A stretch of DNA of 64,000 nucleotides. Source: an uncultured Methanomicrobiales archaeon (GTDB taxonomy: Archaea > Halobacteriota > Methanomicrobia > Methanomicrobiales > Methanospirillaceae). Position 1 is the stretch's first letter, and every line of letters begins with the position of its first letter. Shown here piece after piece: positions 55,690-64,000 of the stretch. Both the position numbers and the translations under genes were made by a program. The stretch spans positions 1-64,000 of the forward strand of contig CAIYHQ010000131.1 of assembly GCA_903926075.1 (NCBI GenBank), read 5' to 3'. The notes under the pieces were generated by a model. It saw nothing but the letters and a program-made list of their open reading frames with translations, was not told the origin of the DNA and made no database searches.

Positions 55690-57393
55690 ATGGCAAAGAA
55701 GATCGAAAAGACCCAGAAGCTCTTCCTGAAAGCGCTTAAAACAAAGTTTGCAGAGGACCCACAATCCACAACGACCGTCTTCGCCCGCGAAGGCCTGAAG
55801 CAGTCTGCCCGAAAGAGGGAATTCCTTGTAGAGGGGAAGAAAGCCGAGATGGCCCGTGGTATCTCGATGTACGACCCCATACGCTGCCACCTTGGTGGTA
55901 TCCCACTCGGTCAGCGCCAGCTCATGACCTATGAGGTCAGTGGAACCGGTGTCTTCGTTGAGGGTGATGACCTTCACTTCGTCAACAATGCAGCAATGCA
56001 GCAGATGTGGGACGACATACGCAGGACAATTATTGTCGGTATGGACCTCGCCCACCAGACACTCCAGAAGCGTCTCGGAAAAGAAGTTACTCCAGAGACA
56101 ATCAATGAATACCTCCACGTCCTGAACCATGCAATGCCAGGAGCAGCAGTCGTACAGGAACACATGGTTGAGACTCACCCCGGACTTGTCGATGACTGTT
56201 ACGTCAAGGTCTTTACCGGTGACGATGAGATGGCAGACAGCCTTGAAAAGCAGTTTGTTATTCCAATCGAGAAGTTATTCCCGAAGAAGCAGGCAGAAGC
56301 CCTGAAGGCAGCAGTCGGCAAGTCTATGTGGCAGGCTGTTCACATCCCGACAATCGTATCAAGAACCTGTGATGGGGGTACAACCTCAAGATGGTCTGCG
56401 ATGCAGCTCGGTATGTCTTTCATTGGTGCATACAGGATGTGTGCCGGTGAAGCAGCAGTCGCCGACCTTTCATACGCGGCAAAGCACGCCGGTGTCATCC
56501 AGATGGCCGACATCCTGCCAGCTCGCCGTGCACGTGGCCCGAACGAGCCAGGTGGAATTAAATTCGGTCACTTCGCTGACATGATCCAGGGAGACCGTAA
56601 GTATCCAAACGACCCCGCAAAGGCAACCCTTGAGGTCGTCGGTGCTGGTGCGATGCTCTTCGACCAGATCTGGCTCGGATCCTACATGTCCGGCGGTGTC
56701 GGTTTCACTCAGTATGCAACAGCAGCATACACCGACAACATCCTCGATGACTATACATACTACGGTATGGACTACATCAAGGACAAGTACAAAATCGACT
56801 GGAAGAACCCAAGCGAGAAGGACAAGGTCAAACCAACCCAGGAAGTTGTCAACGACATTGCAACTGAGGTCAACCTCTATGGTATGGAGCAGTACGAGCA
56901 GTTCCCAACTGCACTTGAGTCCCACTTCGGTGGTTCACAGCGTGCAAGTGTCCTTGCAGCAGCATCAGGTATATCTGTCGGAATTGCAACCGGTAACTCC
57001 AATGCAGGTCTGAACGGATGGTACCTTTCCATGCTTATGCACAAGGAAGGATGGTCACGTCTCGGATTCTTCGGTTACGACCTTCAGGACCAGTGTGGTT
57101 CCACAAACTCGCTCTCCATGAGACCTGACGAAGGTGCAATCGGTGAGCTCCGTGGCCCCAACTATCCAAACTATGCAATGAATGTCGGACACCAGGGTGA
57201 ATATGCCGCAATCGCAGGCTGTGCCCATTACAGCCGCGGTGATGCGTGGTCACTCTCTCCCCTGATCAAGATCACCTTCGCAGACCCGTCCCTCAAGTTC
57301 GACTTTTCAGAGCCACGCCGTGAGTTTGCAAAGGGTGCACTACGCCAGTACATGCCCGCTGGTGAGCGCTCTCTGATCATCCCGGCAAGATAA
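55690..57393 (+). CDS. mcrA: Methyl-coenzyme M reductase alpha subunit
   Basis: A 567-residue catalytic subunit. It carries the regions that bear the known modified residues: [20 protein letters not shown] (methyl-His and methyl-Arg positions), and [20 protein letters not shown] (thioglycine and the nearby Cys), plus the mcrA marker [19 protein letters not shown]. The ATG at 55690 is used, with GGAGTG at 55678-55683; the GTG at 55681 would overlap the mcrG stop. Single mcr copy in the window. Confidence 0.98.
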   Translation: MAKKIEKTQKLFLKALKTKFAEDPQSTTTVFAREGLKQSARKREFLVEGKKAEMARGISMYDPIRCHLGGIPLGQRQLMTYEVSGTGVFVEGDDLHFVNNAAMQQMWDDIRRTIIVGMDLAHQTLQKRLGKEVTPETINEYLHVLNHAMPGAAVVQEHMVETHPGLVDDCYVKVFTGDDEMADSLEKQFVIPIEKLFPKKQAEALKAAVGKSMWQAVHIPTIVSRTCDGGTTSRWSAMQLGMSFIGAYRMCAGEAAVADLSYAAKHAGVIQMADILPARRARGPNEPGGIKFGHFADMIQGDRKYPNDPAKATLEVVGAGAMLFDQIWLGSYMSGGVGFTQYATAAYTDNILDDYTYYGMDYIKDKYKIDWKNPSEKDKVKPTQEVVNDIATEVNLYGMEQYEQFPTALESHFGGSQRASVLAAASGISVGIATGNSNAGLNGWYLSMLMHKEGWSRLGFFGYDLQDQCGSTNSLSMRPDEGAIGELRGPNYPNYAMNVGHQGEYAAIAGCAHYSRGDAWSLSPLIKITFADPSLKFDFSEPRREFAKGALRQYMPAGERSLIIPAR

Positions 57394-57403
57394 AATAAAT
57401 CAA

Positions 57404-57412
57404 TTTTTTTTT
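57404..57412 (+). terminator. U-rich terminator after mcrA
   Basis: Nine T residues begin 11 bases after the mcrA stop, immediately followed by AT-rich intergenic DNA. Consistent with separate mcr and mtr transcripts, although read-through is possible. Confidence 0.55.
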
Positions 57413-57503
57413 CATAAACTAAAATTTAGATGAGTTAAAACTGAAAATTATCAGTCTTTTTAATTAAATGGCGAAGATACTTTGTCAGATTTGCGAAACT
57501 TTT

Positions 57504-57517
57504 CGAAACCTTTAATG
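57504..57517 (+). promoter_or_regulatory. mtr promoter
   Basis: CGAAAC (BRE-like) followed by CTTTAATG (TATA-like) lies about 106-119 bases before mtrE. Predicted start near 57537, at the foot of the adjacent stem-loop. The TATA element is less canonical than that of mcr. Confidence 0.4.
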
Positions 57518-57537
57518 CATCTCTTAGTTAACTGTTA

Positions 57538-57559
57538 AACGAACCGGAAAGGGTTTGTT
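57538..57559 (+). promoter_or_regulatory. Stem-loop at the start of the mtr leader
   Basis: AACGAACC (57538-57545) can pair with GGTTTGTT (57552-57559) with one G-U wobble around a six-base loop. Like the mcr hairpin, it sits at the predicted 5' end of the transcript. Confidence 0.4.
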
Positions 57560-57622
57560 CTAAAGAAGTATTGCAATGCGCGATGAACACTCTCGTGCTA
57601 AACGCACGCAGGAGGAGTTTTG

Positions 57623-58516
57623 ATGGAAAACATAGTGTTAGGCATTGGTATTACTGCATTGGCAGGAGCTCTTGCCGCTGTTGCCGGTGCAGCAGAGGAC
57701 ACTGAGTCAAATATCGGTTCACAGGGTGATCCGAACTCTCAGGTCCAGCTTGCACCGCAAATGGGTTACATACACCGGATATTTAACAAGGCCGTGGCGG
57801 GCGAACCGCCTGCATATGGTCTCTGGTGTGCCCTTGGCGCAGGTCTTACATGGGCTTTTCTGGCAATGCAGCTCAACGCAGTCCTTGCGATTGTGCTAGG
57901 TTGTGCCATAACGATATTTGTGCAGGGAGTCTATGCGACTACTGCATATCTTGGCAGGACAGCAAGTCTTGCGAAGTTTGGCCAGCCGGTTTACATCGAC
58001 ATACTGAAATCGATGACTTCTGTTACAATGGCCCATGCTTTTGTAGCAGTATTTTGTACAGTGACTATCTGTTATCTCATGAACTCAGCACTGGGTCACC
58101 CGTTCCCACTTCCGATTCTCGGATTTATCTGGGGAATAGCCCTCGGTGCAGCAGGTTCCGCGACAGGAAACCCGTACTATGGAAAGGAACGTCAGTACCA
58201 GAACCAGAAGTTCGGTGCCGGTGTTCCAATTGCAGCGTCGGGTAACATTGTCAGATATGCAGAAGCAGGAGTCAGAAATTCGCTTGACAACGGATGGTTC
58301 ACCGCTAAGCTTGGTGGTGCTGCATCTGGTCTTTGTTTCGGGTTTATTGTATTCCTTGAACTCTGGCGTACCGTCCTCTTTGAGAAGGTCGGAGCCGGCT
58401 GGGGAGCAATAGTAGTAGGTATCCTGATAATCCTCGTCTTCATGGTCGTAGACCGTTTCATCGAAGTCTGGGCAAGAAAGACCTATGGTCCGTACACAAA
58501 ACCAGAGGAGGCGTAA
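57623..58516 (+). CDS. mtrE: Tetrahydromethanopterin S-methyltransferase subunit E
   Basis: A 297-residue integral membrane subunit of the sodium-pumping Mtr complex, which moves the methyl group from tetrahydromethanopterin (or tetrahydrosarcinapterin) to CoM. It has about six hydrophobic segments and the conserved IGSQGDPNSQVQLAPQMGYI loop. ATG at 57623 has GGAGGAG at 57611-57617. First gene of the mtr operon, before mtrD. Confidence 0.96.
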   Translation: MENIVLGIGITALAGALAAVAGAAEDTESNIGSQGDPNSQVQLAPQMGYIHRIFNKAVAGEPPAYGLWCALGAGLTWAFLAMQLNAVLAIVLGCAITIFVQGVYATTAYLGRTASLAKFGQPVYIDILKSMTSVTMAHAFVAVFCTVTICYLMNSALGHPFPLPILGFIWGIALGAAGSATGNPYYGKERQYQNQKFGAGVPIAASGNIVRYAEAGVRNSLDNGWFTAKLGGAASGLCFGFIVFLELWRTVLFEKVGAGWGAIVVGILIILVFMVVDRFIEVWARKTYGPYTKPEEA

Positions 58517-58517
58517 G

Positions 58518-59375
58518 ATGAGCGCAATAGCCGGACCAAAATCAAGTTTAAGTGTTGAATATAATGCAGTTGCGATAATAGTTTCTCTTATTATTCTTGT
58601 GCTTATCATTGCGGCGACCTTTATGCTTGGAATCCCAATGGCATTGTCAGCACTTATCGGAATAATTGTAGGAGGAGTCCTTATCGGATTCGGTGTCCAC
58701 TTCGTTCCTGTAGGTGGAGCACCTGCAGCCATGGGGCAGGCCCCGGGAATTGCAACCGGAGTTGCTATGCTCGCTGGTGGTGCAGGCCTTGCCGGACTTT
58801 TCGGTGGGGCATGGGCTGCAAGCCAGGGGCTCGTCGTTGCAACTGTTACAGGTGCAATTGGTGGCGGACTCATGATGGCAATCACATGTTTCTTTGTGAA
58901 CGTCATCTACGTGTTCGGTATGGGTGTTCCTGCAGCGTCAGGAAAAGTCAAGAAAGACCCAATCACCGGAGATACACAGCCTGAATTTAAATCACAGGGA
59001 ACTGAAGGACATGGACTTCCGTTTGTATCCTTCGTCGGTGGTGTAATCGGCGGTATCTTTGGTGGAGGTGGCGGTACCCTTGTGTACATGATGCTTCTTG
59101 GCCTTTACACTGCAACGTTACCTAAACTTATGGGTTCCCAGTCAGTTGCAAACAGTGTTGCAATATTGCCCATCGCAGTCTCACTTGCAGGTGTTTTTGC
59201 AATAGGCATATTCCTTGTAAATGCAGTCCTTGCAGCTTACAATATCACCGGTACTATCGAAGGTCCGCACGACCCGAAGTTTAAGAGATTTCCCCGTGAC
59301 ATCATTGCGTCAGCTGTGGCGTCCGGGCTCTGTGGATTTGTCGCAATCCTTATTGCGACTTCGATTGGGATGTAG
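58518..59375 (+). CDS. mtrD: Tetrahydromethanopterin S-methyltransferase subunit D
   Basis: A 285-residue membrane subunit with glycine-rich TM helices, the HFVPVGGAPAAMGQAPGIAT loop and EGPHDPKFKRFPRDI near the C-terminus. C, D and E together form the sodium-translocating membrane part. ATG at 58518 follows GAGGAGGC; the longer open frame from 58485 overlaps mtrE. One base separates it from the mtrE stop. Confidence 0.96.
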   Translation: MSAIAGPKSSLSVEYNAVAIIVSLIILVLIIAATFMLGIPMALSALIGIIVGGVLIGFGVHFVPVGGAPAAMGQAPGIATGVAMLAGGAGLAGLFGGAWAASQGLVVATVTGAIGGGLMMAITCFFVNVIYVFGMGVPAASGKVKKDPITGDTQPEFKSQGTEGHGLPFVSFVGGVIGGIFGGGGGTLVYMMLLGLYTATLPKLMGSQSVANSVAILPIAVSLAGVFAIGIFLVNAVLAAYNITGTIEGPHDPKFKRFPRDIIASAVASGLCGFVAILIATSIGM

Positions 59376-59387
59376 AGGTGTTTTCAG

Positions 59388-60251
59388 ATGACGGTAAAAG
59401 TTGAAGTAGTTGAAGGTGGCGTCCCGCATTCGAAAGTCATGATTGTAGGGCTTATCTTAACGATTGTCTGTATCTACCTCACCTATCTGAACGTTCTCAC
59501 AAAGACAGAGTTATTCTCTTTCTTTGGCGGTCTTGCAGCTGTTGCAGCACTTACCTGGGGAAGTTCAACAATTAAGGTGCTCTGCAGTTACGGCATTGGG
59601 ACCGGAGTCCCATCGGCCGGAATGGTATCGTTCGGTTCTGGTGTGATAGCGATGCTCTTTGCCACAAAATTTGGCATTTTGTCCCCAATTGTAGCAGTCG
59701 TCCTTGCGGCAGTTATCGGAGCAATTCTAGGATATGTTGCTAACCGTGTTATTGCAATGAAGATCCCTGTGATGGTGAAATCACTTACTGAACTTGCCAT
59801 GGTAGGTTCATTAACATTGATGGGTTTCACTGCACTAATTACTGGAAGCTTTAATTTCAGTGCACTTATTGCACCAAACACGGTCCTCACGATAACGTCT
59901 GCGGGACTCACAGCAACAACGAGTTATCTTACCTCCTACATTGGAGGGGCCCTTATTGCGACAGTATTCCTGCTGGGTGCAATTGCAGTTCAGCACCCGT
60001 TTAATGCATGTCTCGGGCCAAATTGGACTCAGGACAGAATGTTAATGCTGGCAGTTGAATGTGGTTTTATCAGTATGATAGTTGCATCACTCATGTCAAT
60101 GCCCTTCGTACGCATTGATGCAGCGATAATAAGCCTCATTGTTTCAATAATCGGATGGTATTACACATATGCGAAATACTTCGAGTTATCGAAGCGTGAC
60201 GCAGCAGCATGGCTGGACCTTTCACCAATTCCAGAGCAGGAGGGACACTAA
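59388..60251 (+). CDS. mtrC: Tetrahydromethanopterin S-methyltransferase subunit C
   Basis: A 287-residue membrane subunit with around eight hydrophobic segments and the conserved QHPFNACLGPNWTQDR loop, followed by hydrophobic helices and a short soluble tail. Third of the three large membrane subunits. Starts 12 bases after mtrD; its stop is adjacent to the mtrB ATG. Confidence 0.96.
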   Translation: MTVKVEVVEGGVPHSKVMIVGLILTIVCIYLTYLNVLTKTELFSFFGGLAAVAALTWGSSTIKVLCSYGIGTGVPSAGMVSFGSGVIAMLFATKFGILSPIVAVVLAAVIGAILGYVANRVIAMKIPVMVKSLTELAMVGSLTLMGFTALITGSFNFSALIAPNTVLTITSAGLTATTSYLTSYIGGALIATVFLLGAIAVQHPFNACLGPNWTQDRMLMLAVECGFISMIVASLMSMPFVRIDAAIISLIVSIIGWYYTYAKYFELSKRDAAAWLDLSPIPEQEGH

Positions 60252-60536
60252 ATGTACGTCCTGGTACTTCCTGAGTATGGACTTGTGGTCGACCCGTTAA
60301 TCGGAGTTCTGACAACTGCCGGAGAATCTCTTTCGCCTATCATCGATAAGCTGGGAGAACTTGAAGCAGTTTCACAGGACCTCGTGAACATGCTCTCAGG
60401 CAAAGGAAACTTTCTTGCATCCTATCCTGGAAGAGAGAAATCACTCGGCATTGCCGGTGGTGTCACTGCTTTCTGGTATGGCATAGCAATCGGTCTCTTC
60501 CTTGCCGGGATCATCCTCCTGTTCCAGATGATGTGA
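60252..60536 (+). CDS. mtrB: Tetrahydromethanopterin S-methyltransferase subunit B
   Basis: A 94-residue subunit with a soluble N-terminus ([13 protein letters not shown]), a central helix, and one C-terminal TM helix ([20 protein letters not shown]). MtrB, A, F and G form the stalk of single-TM subunits. Begins directly at the mtrC stop. Confidence 0.94.
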   Translation: MYVLVLPEYGLVVDPLIGVLTTAGESLSPIIDKLGELEAVSQDLVNMLSGKGNFLASYPGREKSLGIAGGVTAFWYGIAIGLFLAGIILLFQMM

Positions 60537-60546
60537 GGTGAAAAGA

Positions 60547-61266
60547 ATGGCAGATAAGAAATCAGCAGCAAGTGGATGGCCGATTGCTCAGGGCGATTTC
60601 CACTCGGGAGACGTAAACAGTCCTGTTGCAGTTGTAACCATGGGTTCCCATCTTGACGAGAAGGGACTCTGTGATGCAGGTGCAGCACTCTGTGGGTCGT
60701 GTAAAACCGAGAACCTTGGACTTGAAAAGGTCGTCGCAAACGTGATCTCAAACCCCAATATCCGGTTCGTTCTCCTTGTGGGGACAGAGGTAAAAGGTCA
60801 CCTTTCAGGCCAGACTTTTATAGCCCTCCATAAGGGTGGCGTAAAAGAAGGCCGGGTTGTCGGAGCTGAGGGAGCTATCCCGTTCATCGAGAACCTGTCT
60901 GACGACGCTATCAAGCGCTTCCAGGAACAGGTCGAGTTTGTCAACATAATGGAATCCGAAGATGTCGGGGCCATAAAGGCAAAGATCGATGAACTCAAGG
61001 CAAAGGACCCGGGAGCCTTTGGGGCTGACCCAATGGTTATCGAGGTGAAAGAAGCCGCAGGTGGAGAAGAACCAGCAGGAGAAGCACGAGCACTCTCCGG
61101 GGAACTCGCTCTTATCCATGCACGCATGAAGATCATCGAGAAGATGGTGACAAGTATCGGTTACAGAGATAAATTTGCAGCCGGTGTTTATTCAGGCAAA
61201 ATTGAGGGCCTGATGATTGGTCTCCTGATCTCGTTCATTCTCGTGGGTATTTTGATAATGAGGTGA
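60547..61266 (+). CDS. mtrA: Tetrahydromethanopterin S-methyltransferase subunit A (corrinoid protein)
   Basis: A 239-residue subunit carrying the cobamide that is methylated by MtrH and demethylated by CoM. The corrinoid domain includes [20 protein letters not shown] and [13 protein letters not shown], with H85 as the expected cobalt ligand. The linker (about 173-215) leads to a single C-terminal TM helix ([16 protein letters not shown]). ATG at 60547 is preferred to the GTG at 60538. About 95 percent identical over residues 1-172 to the MtrA part of the fusion at 61489 (8 differences counted). Confidence 0.96.
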   Translation: MADKKSAASGWPIAQGDFHSGDVNSPVAVVTMGSHLDEKGLCDAGAALCGSCKTENLGLEKVVANVISNPNIRFVLLVGTEVKGHLSGQTFIALHKGGVKEGRVVGAEGAIPFIENLSDDAIKRFQEQVEFVNIMESEDVGAIKAKIDELKAKDPGAFGADPMVIEVKEAAGGEEPAGEARALSGELALIHARMKIIEKMVTSIGYRDKFAAGVYSGKIEGLMIGLLISFILVGILIMR

Positions 61267-61272
61267 GAAAAA

Positions 61273-61482
61273 ATGCCAGAAGAAGCCAAACAGGCATCCG
61301 GACCCATCAGAATGGTTGCGATTGAGAACATGGTGGAGCAGATCCGCTATAAGGGACAGATCATTGCAAGGACCAATAAACTTGACTCGGCAATAATGGG
61401 TTCAGGTTTAGTCGGATTTATACTGGGTCTCGTATTTGCATTGATCGTGATAATTCTGCCCGCTATCCTGATGAGGGGATGA
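61273..61482 (+). CDS. mtrF: Tetrahydromethanopterin S-methyltransferase subunit F
   Basis: A 69-residue subunit: a short soluble helix with GPIRMVAIENMVEQIRYKGQ and one TM helix (GLVGFILGLVFALIVIILP). MtrF resembles the C-terminal part of MtrA in layout. Sits between the two mtrA-like genes; strong ribosome site GAGGTGA upstream. Confidence 0.93.
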   Translation: MPEEAKQASGPIRMVAIENMVEQIRYKGQIIARTNKLDSAIMGSGLVGFILGLVFALIVIILPAILMRG

Positions 61483-61488
61483 TCGAGA

Positions 61489-62229
61489 ATGGCAGATAAG
61501 AAACCAGCAGCCAGTGGATGGCCGATTGCTCAGGGCGATTTCCACTCGGGTGATGTTAACAGTCCTGTTGCAGTTGTAACCATGGGTTCCCATCTTGATG
61601 AGAAGGGACTCTGTGATGCAGGTGCAGCACTCTGTGGGTCTTGTAAGACCGAGAACCTTGGGCTTGAGAAGGTAGTTGCAAATGTTATCTCAAACCCCAA
61701 TATCCGGTTCATCCTCCTCGTGGGGACTGAGGTGAAAGGTCACCTTTCAGGTCAGACTTTTATAGCACTCCACAAGGGTGGTGTAAAAGACGGCCGGGTT
61801 GTCGGAGCTGAGGGAGCTATCCCATTCATCGAAAACCTTAATGAAGCCGCCATAAAGCGGTTCCAGGAACAGGTTGAATTTGTCAACATAATGGAATCCG
61901 AAGATGTCGGGGCCATAAAGGCAAAGATCGATGAACTCAAGGCAAGGGACCCGGGAGCCTTTGGAGCAGACCCAATGGTCGTCGAAGTCAAGGAAGCCGC
62001 AGGAGGCGGTGAGGTTGCAGCATCAGCCGCAAATCCACAATTCCTTGAGATCGAAAAAAGGCTCGATAAGATTGAGAAGCAGATAGAATTTGTTGATGCT
62101 GAGGTTGCTCAGCGTGTCGGCAGAAAGATTGGAAGAGATATCGGCATCCTCTACGGGCTTGTCGCAGGACTTACCGTCTTTATTATGCTCCTCATCTGGC
62201 TTGCAAAGATCTATCAGAATGTAGCATAG
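61489..62229 (+). CDS. MtrA-MtrG fusion: second corrinoid domain joined to subunit G
   Basis: Residues 1-172 are a second MtrA corrinoid domain, with the H85 cobalt ligand in [13 protein letters not shown] and all surrounding residues kept. After EVKEAAGG the sequence leaves MtrA and becomes Mtr[21 protein letters not shown], then [19 protein letters not shown] and one TM helix ending in the cytoplasmic tail. No separate mtrG exists between here and mtrH, so this gene supplies the G subunit. The usual order is A-F-G-H; here it is A-F-(A-G)-H. Frame is clean and has a ribosome site, so it looks functional. Confidence 0.9.
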   Translation: MADKKPAASGWPIAQGDFHSGDVNSPVAVVTMGSHLDEKGLCDAGAALCGSCKTENLGLEKVVANVISNPNIRFILLVGTEVKGHLSGQTFIALHKGGVKDGRVVGAEGAIPFIENLNEAAIKRFQEQVEFVNIMESEDVGAIKAKIDELKARDPGAFGADPMVVEVKEAAGGGEVAASAANPQFLEIEKRLDKIEKQIEFVDAEVAQRVGRKIGRDIGILYGLVAGLTVFIMLLIWLAKIYQNVA

Positions 62230-62244
62230 GGAGGTGAAATATTC

Positions 62245-63264
62245 ATGTTCAAATTCGAGAAAGAACAGTCAGTCTGGGACTTCAACGGTACCAAGATCGG
62301 AGGACAGCCCGGTGAGTATCCTACAGTACTCGGGGCTTCTATCTTCTACAACAAGCATGAGATCGTTCTTGACGATCGCACTGGTAAGATAGACAAACCT
62401 AAAGCAGAAGCGCTATGGAACAGATGTCAGGAATTATCGGATATAACCGGTATTCCACACTTCATCCAGATCATTGCAGAATTTGCAGAAGCTTTTGAGA
62501 GCTATTTCACATGGTTTGACAGCATTGACAATAAGACTGCATTCCTCATGGACTCATCAGCACCGGCAGCACGTATGCATGCAGCAAAGTATGTTACAGA
62601 AGTCGGGCTTGCAGACCGTGCAATCTACAACTCAATAAACGGTTCAATAACAGCCGAGGAGATTGAGGCGCTGAAAGCAAGTGATGTCAATTCAGCAATT
62701 GTCCTTGCCTTCAACCCTGCAGACCCATCTGTTGCGGGCCGTGAGAAAGTGCTCGTTGAAGGTGGTGTTGCGGGTCAGACAAAGGGAATGATAGCCATTG
62801 CTGAAGAGTGTGGTATCACACGTCCTATTCTTGACACTGCAGCAACTCCGCTCGGACTTGGTTCAGGCGGCTCATACCGTGAGATCCTTGCATGTAAAGC
62901 AATCCATGGTTACCCGACCGGTGGTGCGTACCACAACATGACAGTGTCATGGACATGGCTCCGCCGCTGGAAGAAGAACCTCCACACAGTGTATGACGCG
63001 AAGCCAATTCTCAAAGAGCAGATGCTGAAGCACTATGCAAATGATATGGAAGCACTTCGTCAGGCAGTCTGGTCAGCACCCGACATCGGATCTAACCTCA
63101 TTGCAAGCACACTAGGTGCAGACCTTATCATGTATGGTCCAATCGAGAATGTCGAACCAATGATGACTTGTCAGGCATATGCGGATATCGCAATCCTTGA
63201 AGCTACCCGTCAGCTTGGTGTCGAGTGTGCAGCAGAAAGCCACCCGATCTTTAAATTAATCTAA
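62245..63264 (+). CDS. mtrH: Tetrahydromethanopterin S-methyltransferase subunit H
   Basis: A 339-residue soluble TIM-barrel methyltransferase that transfers the methyl group from methyl-tetrahydromethanopterin to the Co(I) of MtrA. Typical start KFEKEQSVWDFNGTKIGGQP, the IVLDDRTGKIDK strand and FLMDSSAPAARMHAAKYVTE. GGGAGGTGA ribosome site. Last gene of the operon. Confidence 0.97.
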   Translation: MFKFEKEQSVWDFNGTKIGGQPGEYPTVLGASIFYNKHEIVLDDRTGKIDKPKAEALWNRCQELSDITGIPHFIQIIAEFAEAFESYFTWFDSIDNKTAFLMDSSAPAARMHAAKYVTEVGLADRAIYNSINGSITAEEIEALKASDVNSAIVLAFNPADPSVAGREKVLVEGGVAGQTKGMIAIAEECGITRPILDTAATPLGLGSGGSYREILACKAIHGYPTGGAYHNMTVSWTWLRRWKKNLHTVYDAKPILKEQMLKHYANDMEALRQAVWSAPDIGSNLIASTLGADLIMYGPIENVEPMMTCQAYADIAILEATRQLGVECAAESHPIFKLI

Positions 63265-63268
63265 ATCT

Positions 63269-63275
63269 TTTTTTG
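63269..63275 (+). terminator. U-rich terminator after mtrH
   Basis: Seven T residues begin a few bases after the mtrH stop, before an AT-rich gap that holds the promoter region of the next gene. Confidence 0.45.
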
Positions 63276-63317
63276 AAATCACGATTCCAAAAGGGTCCTT
63301 TCGGAAAATATAAGTTA

Positions 63318-63335
63318 AACGATAATTTTATCGTT
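63318..63335 (+). promoter_or_regulatory. 18-bp inverted repeat upstream of the PKD protein gene
   Basis: AACGATAA (63318-63325) and TTATCGTT (63328-63335) form a perfect inverted repeat with a two-base centre, about 30 bases before the ATG at 63365, where an operator would act. It overlaps the likely promoter region. Binding factor unknown. Confidence 0.35.
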
Positions 63336-63364
63336 AAAGGGCACCCATCAGGATATTGATAATA

Positions 63365-64000
63365 ATGAAAACATTACAGAAGTTGTTAATTTTCTCTTTG
63401 TTTATTATTGTGGCTGCTTCAAACGTAGTATCAGCAGCGGGATCCTTTAGTGTAAGCAATGATCAGATAAACCCTAATACTTATCATTTTATCGAGGACC
63501 CGGACTTTTATCAGGCTGACCAGGTTGTTACAGAGTTTCATTACGATTTTGGGGATGGGACCGGGACTGATGAACATGGCCCTATCTATACCTATACGTC
63601 ACCAGGGAAATTTTTTCCCAGCCTTAAAGTAGTGTGGCAGACTGCAGATGGAAGGCAATATACAACTGTCACTACTACGGAAATTGATGTAAATCCAATC
63701 AATACACCCTTTCAAACTCCAACTCCGGTTGATACAACTGATATAAACCTAAACCCTGATACCGGAATTGGTTTCTCACCCATATTGACTCCGGTTCCTT
63801 CAAATCCTGTCGTAACGACCACACCGTTTTTAATATTAAATGGATTAACCCCGTTGCCTACTCCAACAGGTTTTGTTTCTGACACTTTCTTCCAGTCCCA
63901 GCCTGGAATGTATACGAACAGTGTGCCACAATATAAAGTAGGAGATACATATTGGGGAGAGATCCCAGGGAGTCCCGGGGTTTTTGGGTGGATAACAGTA
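63365..64000 (+). CDS. Secreted PKD-domain protein (partial, runs off the window)
   Basis: Open for 212 codons with no stop before the window end. A signal peptide (LLIFSLFIIVAASNVVSA) is followed by a PKD domain (FHYDFGDGTGTDEHGP...YTYTSPGKFFPSLKVVW, about residues 25-110), and then a Pro/Thr-rich stretch typical of surface proteins of Methanomicrobiales. PKD folds are beta sandwiches used in cell-surface and adhesion proteins. Unrelated to the mtr genes; its own promoter follows a terminator. Confidence 0.8.
   Translation, partial: MKTLQKLLIFSLFIIVAASNVVSAAGSFSVSNDQINPNTYHFIEDPDFYQADQVVTEFHYDFGDGTGTDEHGPIYTYTSPGKFFPSLKVVWQTADGRQYTTVTTTEIDVNPINTPFQTPTPVDTTDINLNPDTGIGFSPILTPVPSNPVVTTTPFLILNGLTPLPTPTGFVSDTFFQSQPGMYTNSVPQYKVGDTYWGEIPGSPGVFGWITV

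Noticed and set aside
58085-58906. Minus-strand open frame of 273 codons across mtrE/mtrD
   Set aside because: It lies wholly against two well-supported membrane subunit genes and encodes a low-complexity Pro/Ala/Thr-rich product without a promoter or ribosome site.
60547-62229. Assembly duplication of mtrA
   Set aside because: The two copies differ at many synonymous sites, have different C-termini and are separated by mtrF, so they are genuine separate genes.

Overview
The window is chromosomal DNA of a hydrogenotrophic methanogenic archaeon. It carries complete methyl-coenzyme M reductase (mcrBDCGA), methyltransferase (mtr) and heterodisulfide reductase (hdrCBA-mvhD) gene sets. Moderate-to-low GC, many PAS-rich histidine kinases, a homospermidine synthase and FwdG/FwdF-type ferredoxins beside hdr suggest the order Methanomicrobiales. 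Genus is not determined from sequence alone.

Layout. 1-9 kb: an IS630-type transposase tail, an AAA_14/DUF4143 ATPase, a triple-Cache lipoprotein, a TMEM175-like channel with a VIT/CCC1-like transporter, a secreted thioredoxin-fold protein, a frameshifted soluble chemotaxis receptor and a DHA2-type exporter. 9-12 kb: two membrane proteins (DUF2207 and DUF4013 types). 12-23 kb: a signalling block with a REC-kinase lacking its ATPase core, a Cache/PAS/GAF kinase, a single-domain regulator, a hybrid kinase, a 7TM kinase, and a cobalamin-binding protein with CarH-like motifs next to a soluble kinase. 23-27.5 kb: homospermidine synthase, ornithine decarboxylase and enolase. 27.5-46.3 kb: an accessory region of paralogous REC-PAS/GAF-kinase genes (three intact, several broken), two more DUF4143 ATPases, a HicAB remnant, a LytS-type 5TM protein, a GYD protein and decayed fragments.

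46.6-63.3 kb is the metabolic core, all on the plus strand: fwdG-fwdF-hdrC-hdrB-hdrA-mvhD, then mcrB-D-C-G-A, then mtrE-D-C-B-A-F-(A-G fusion)-H. These form three likely transcription units, each with a recognisable TATA-like promoter; the mvhD, mcrA and mtrH ends are followed by U-rich terminators. Mtr makes methyl-CoM while pumping sodium. Mcr makes methane plus the CoM-S-S-CoB heterodisulfide. Hdr-MvhD reduces the heterodisulfide by flavin-based electron bifurcation, and the adjacent FwdF/FwdG ferredoxins are the expected wires to CO2 reduction. A secreted PKD-domain protein starts after mtrH and runs off the window.

Main points of interest: (1) mtrG is fused behind a second near-identical copy of the MtrA corrinoid domain; (2) a CarH-like B12 protein is paired with a histidine kinase; (3) the REC-kinase family is visibly recombining, including a 37-codon in-frame deletion scar, a kinase with its ATP-binding core removed, a chimeric REC-REC pseudogene whose other end truncates hicA, and a 69-bp identical tract between two otherwise divergent paralogs. 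All family assignments come from reading motifs by eye; no database search was run.
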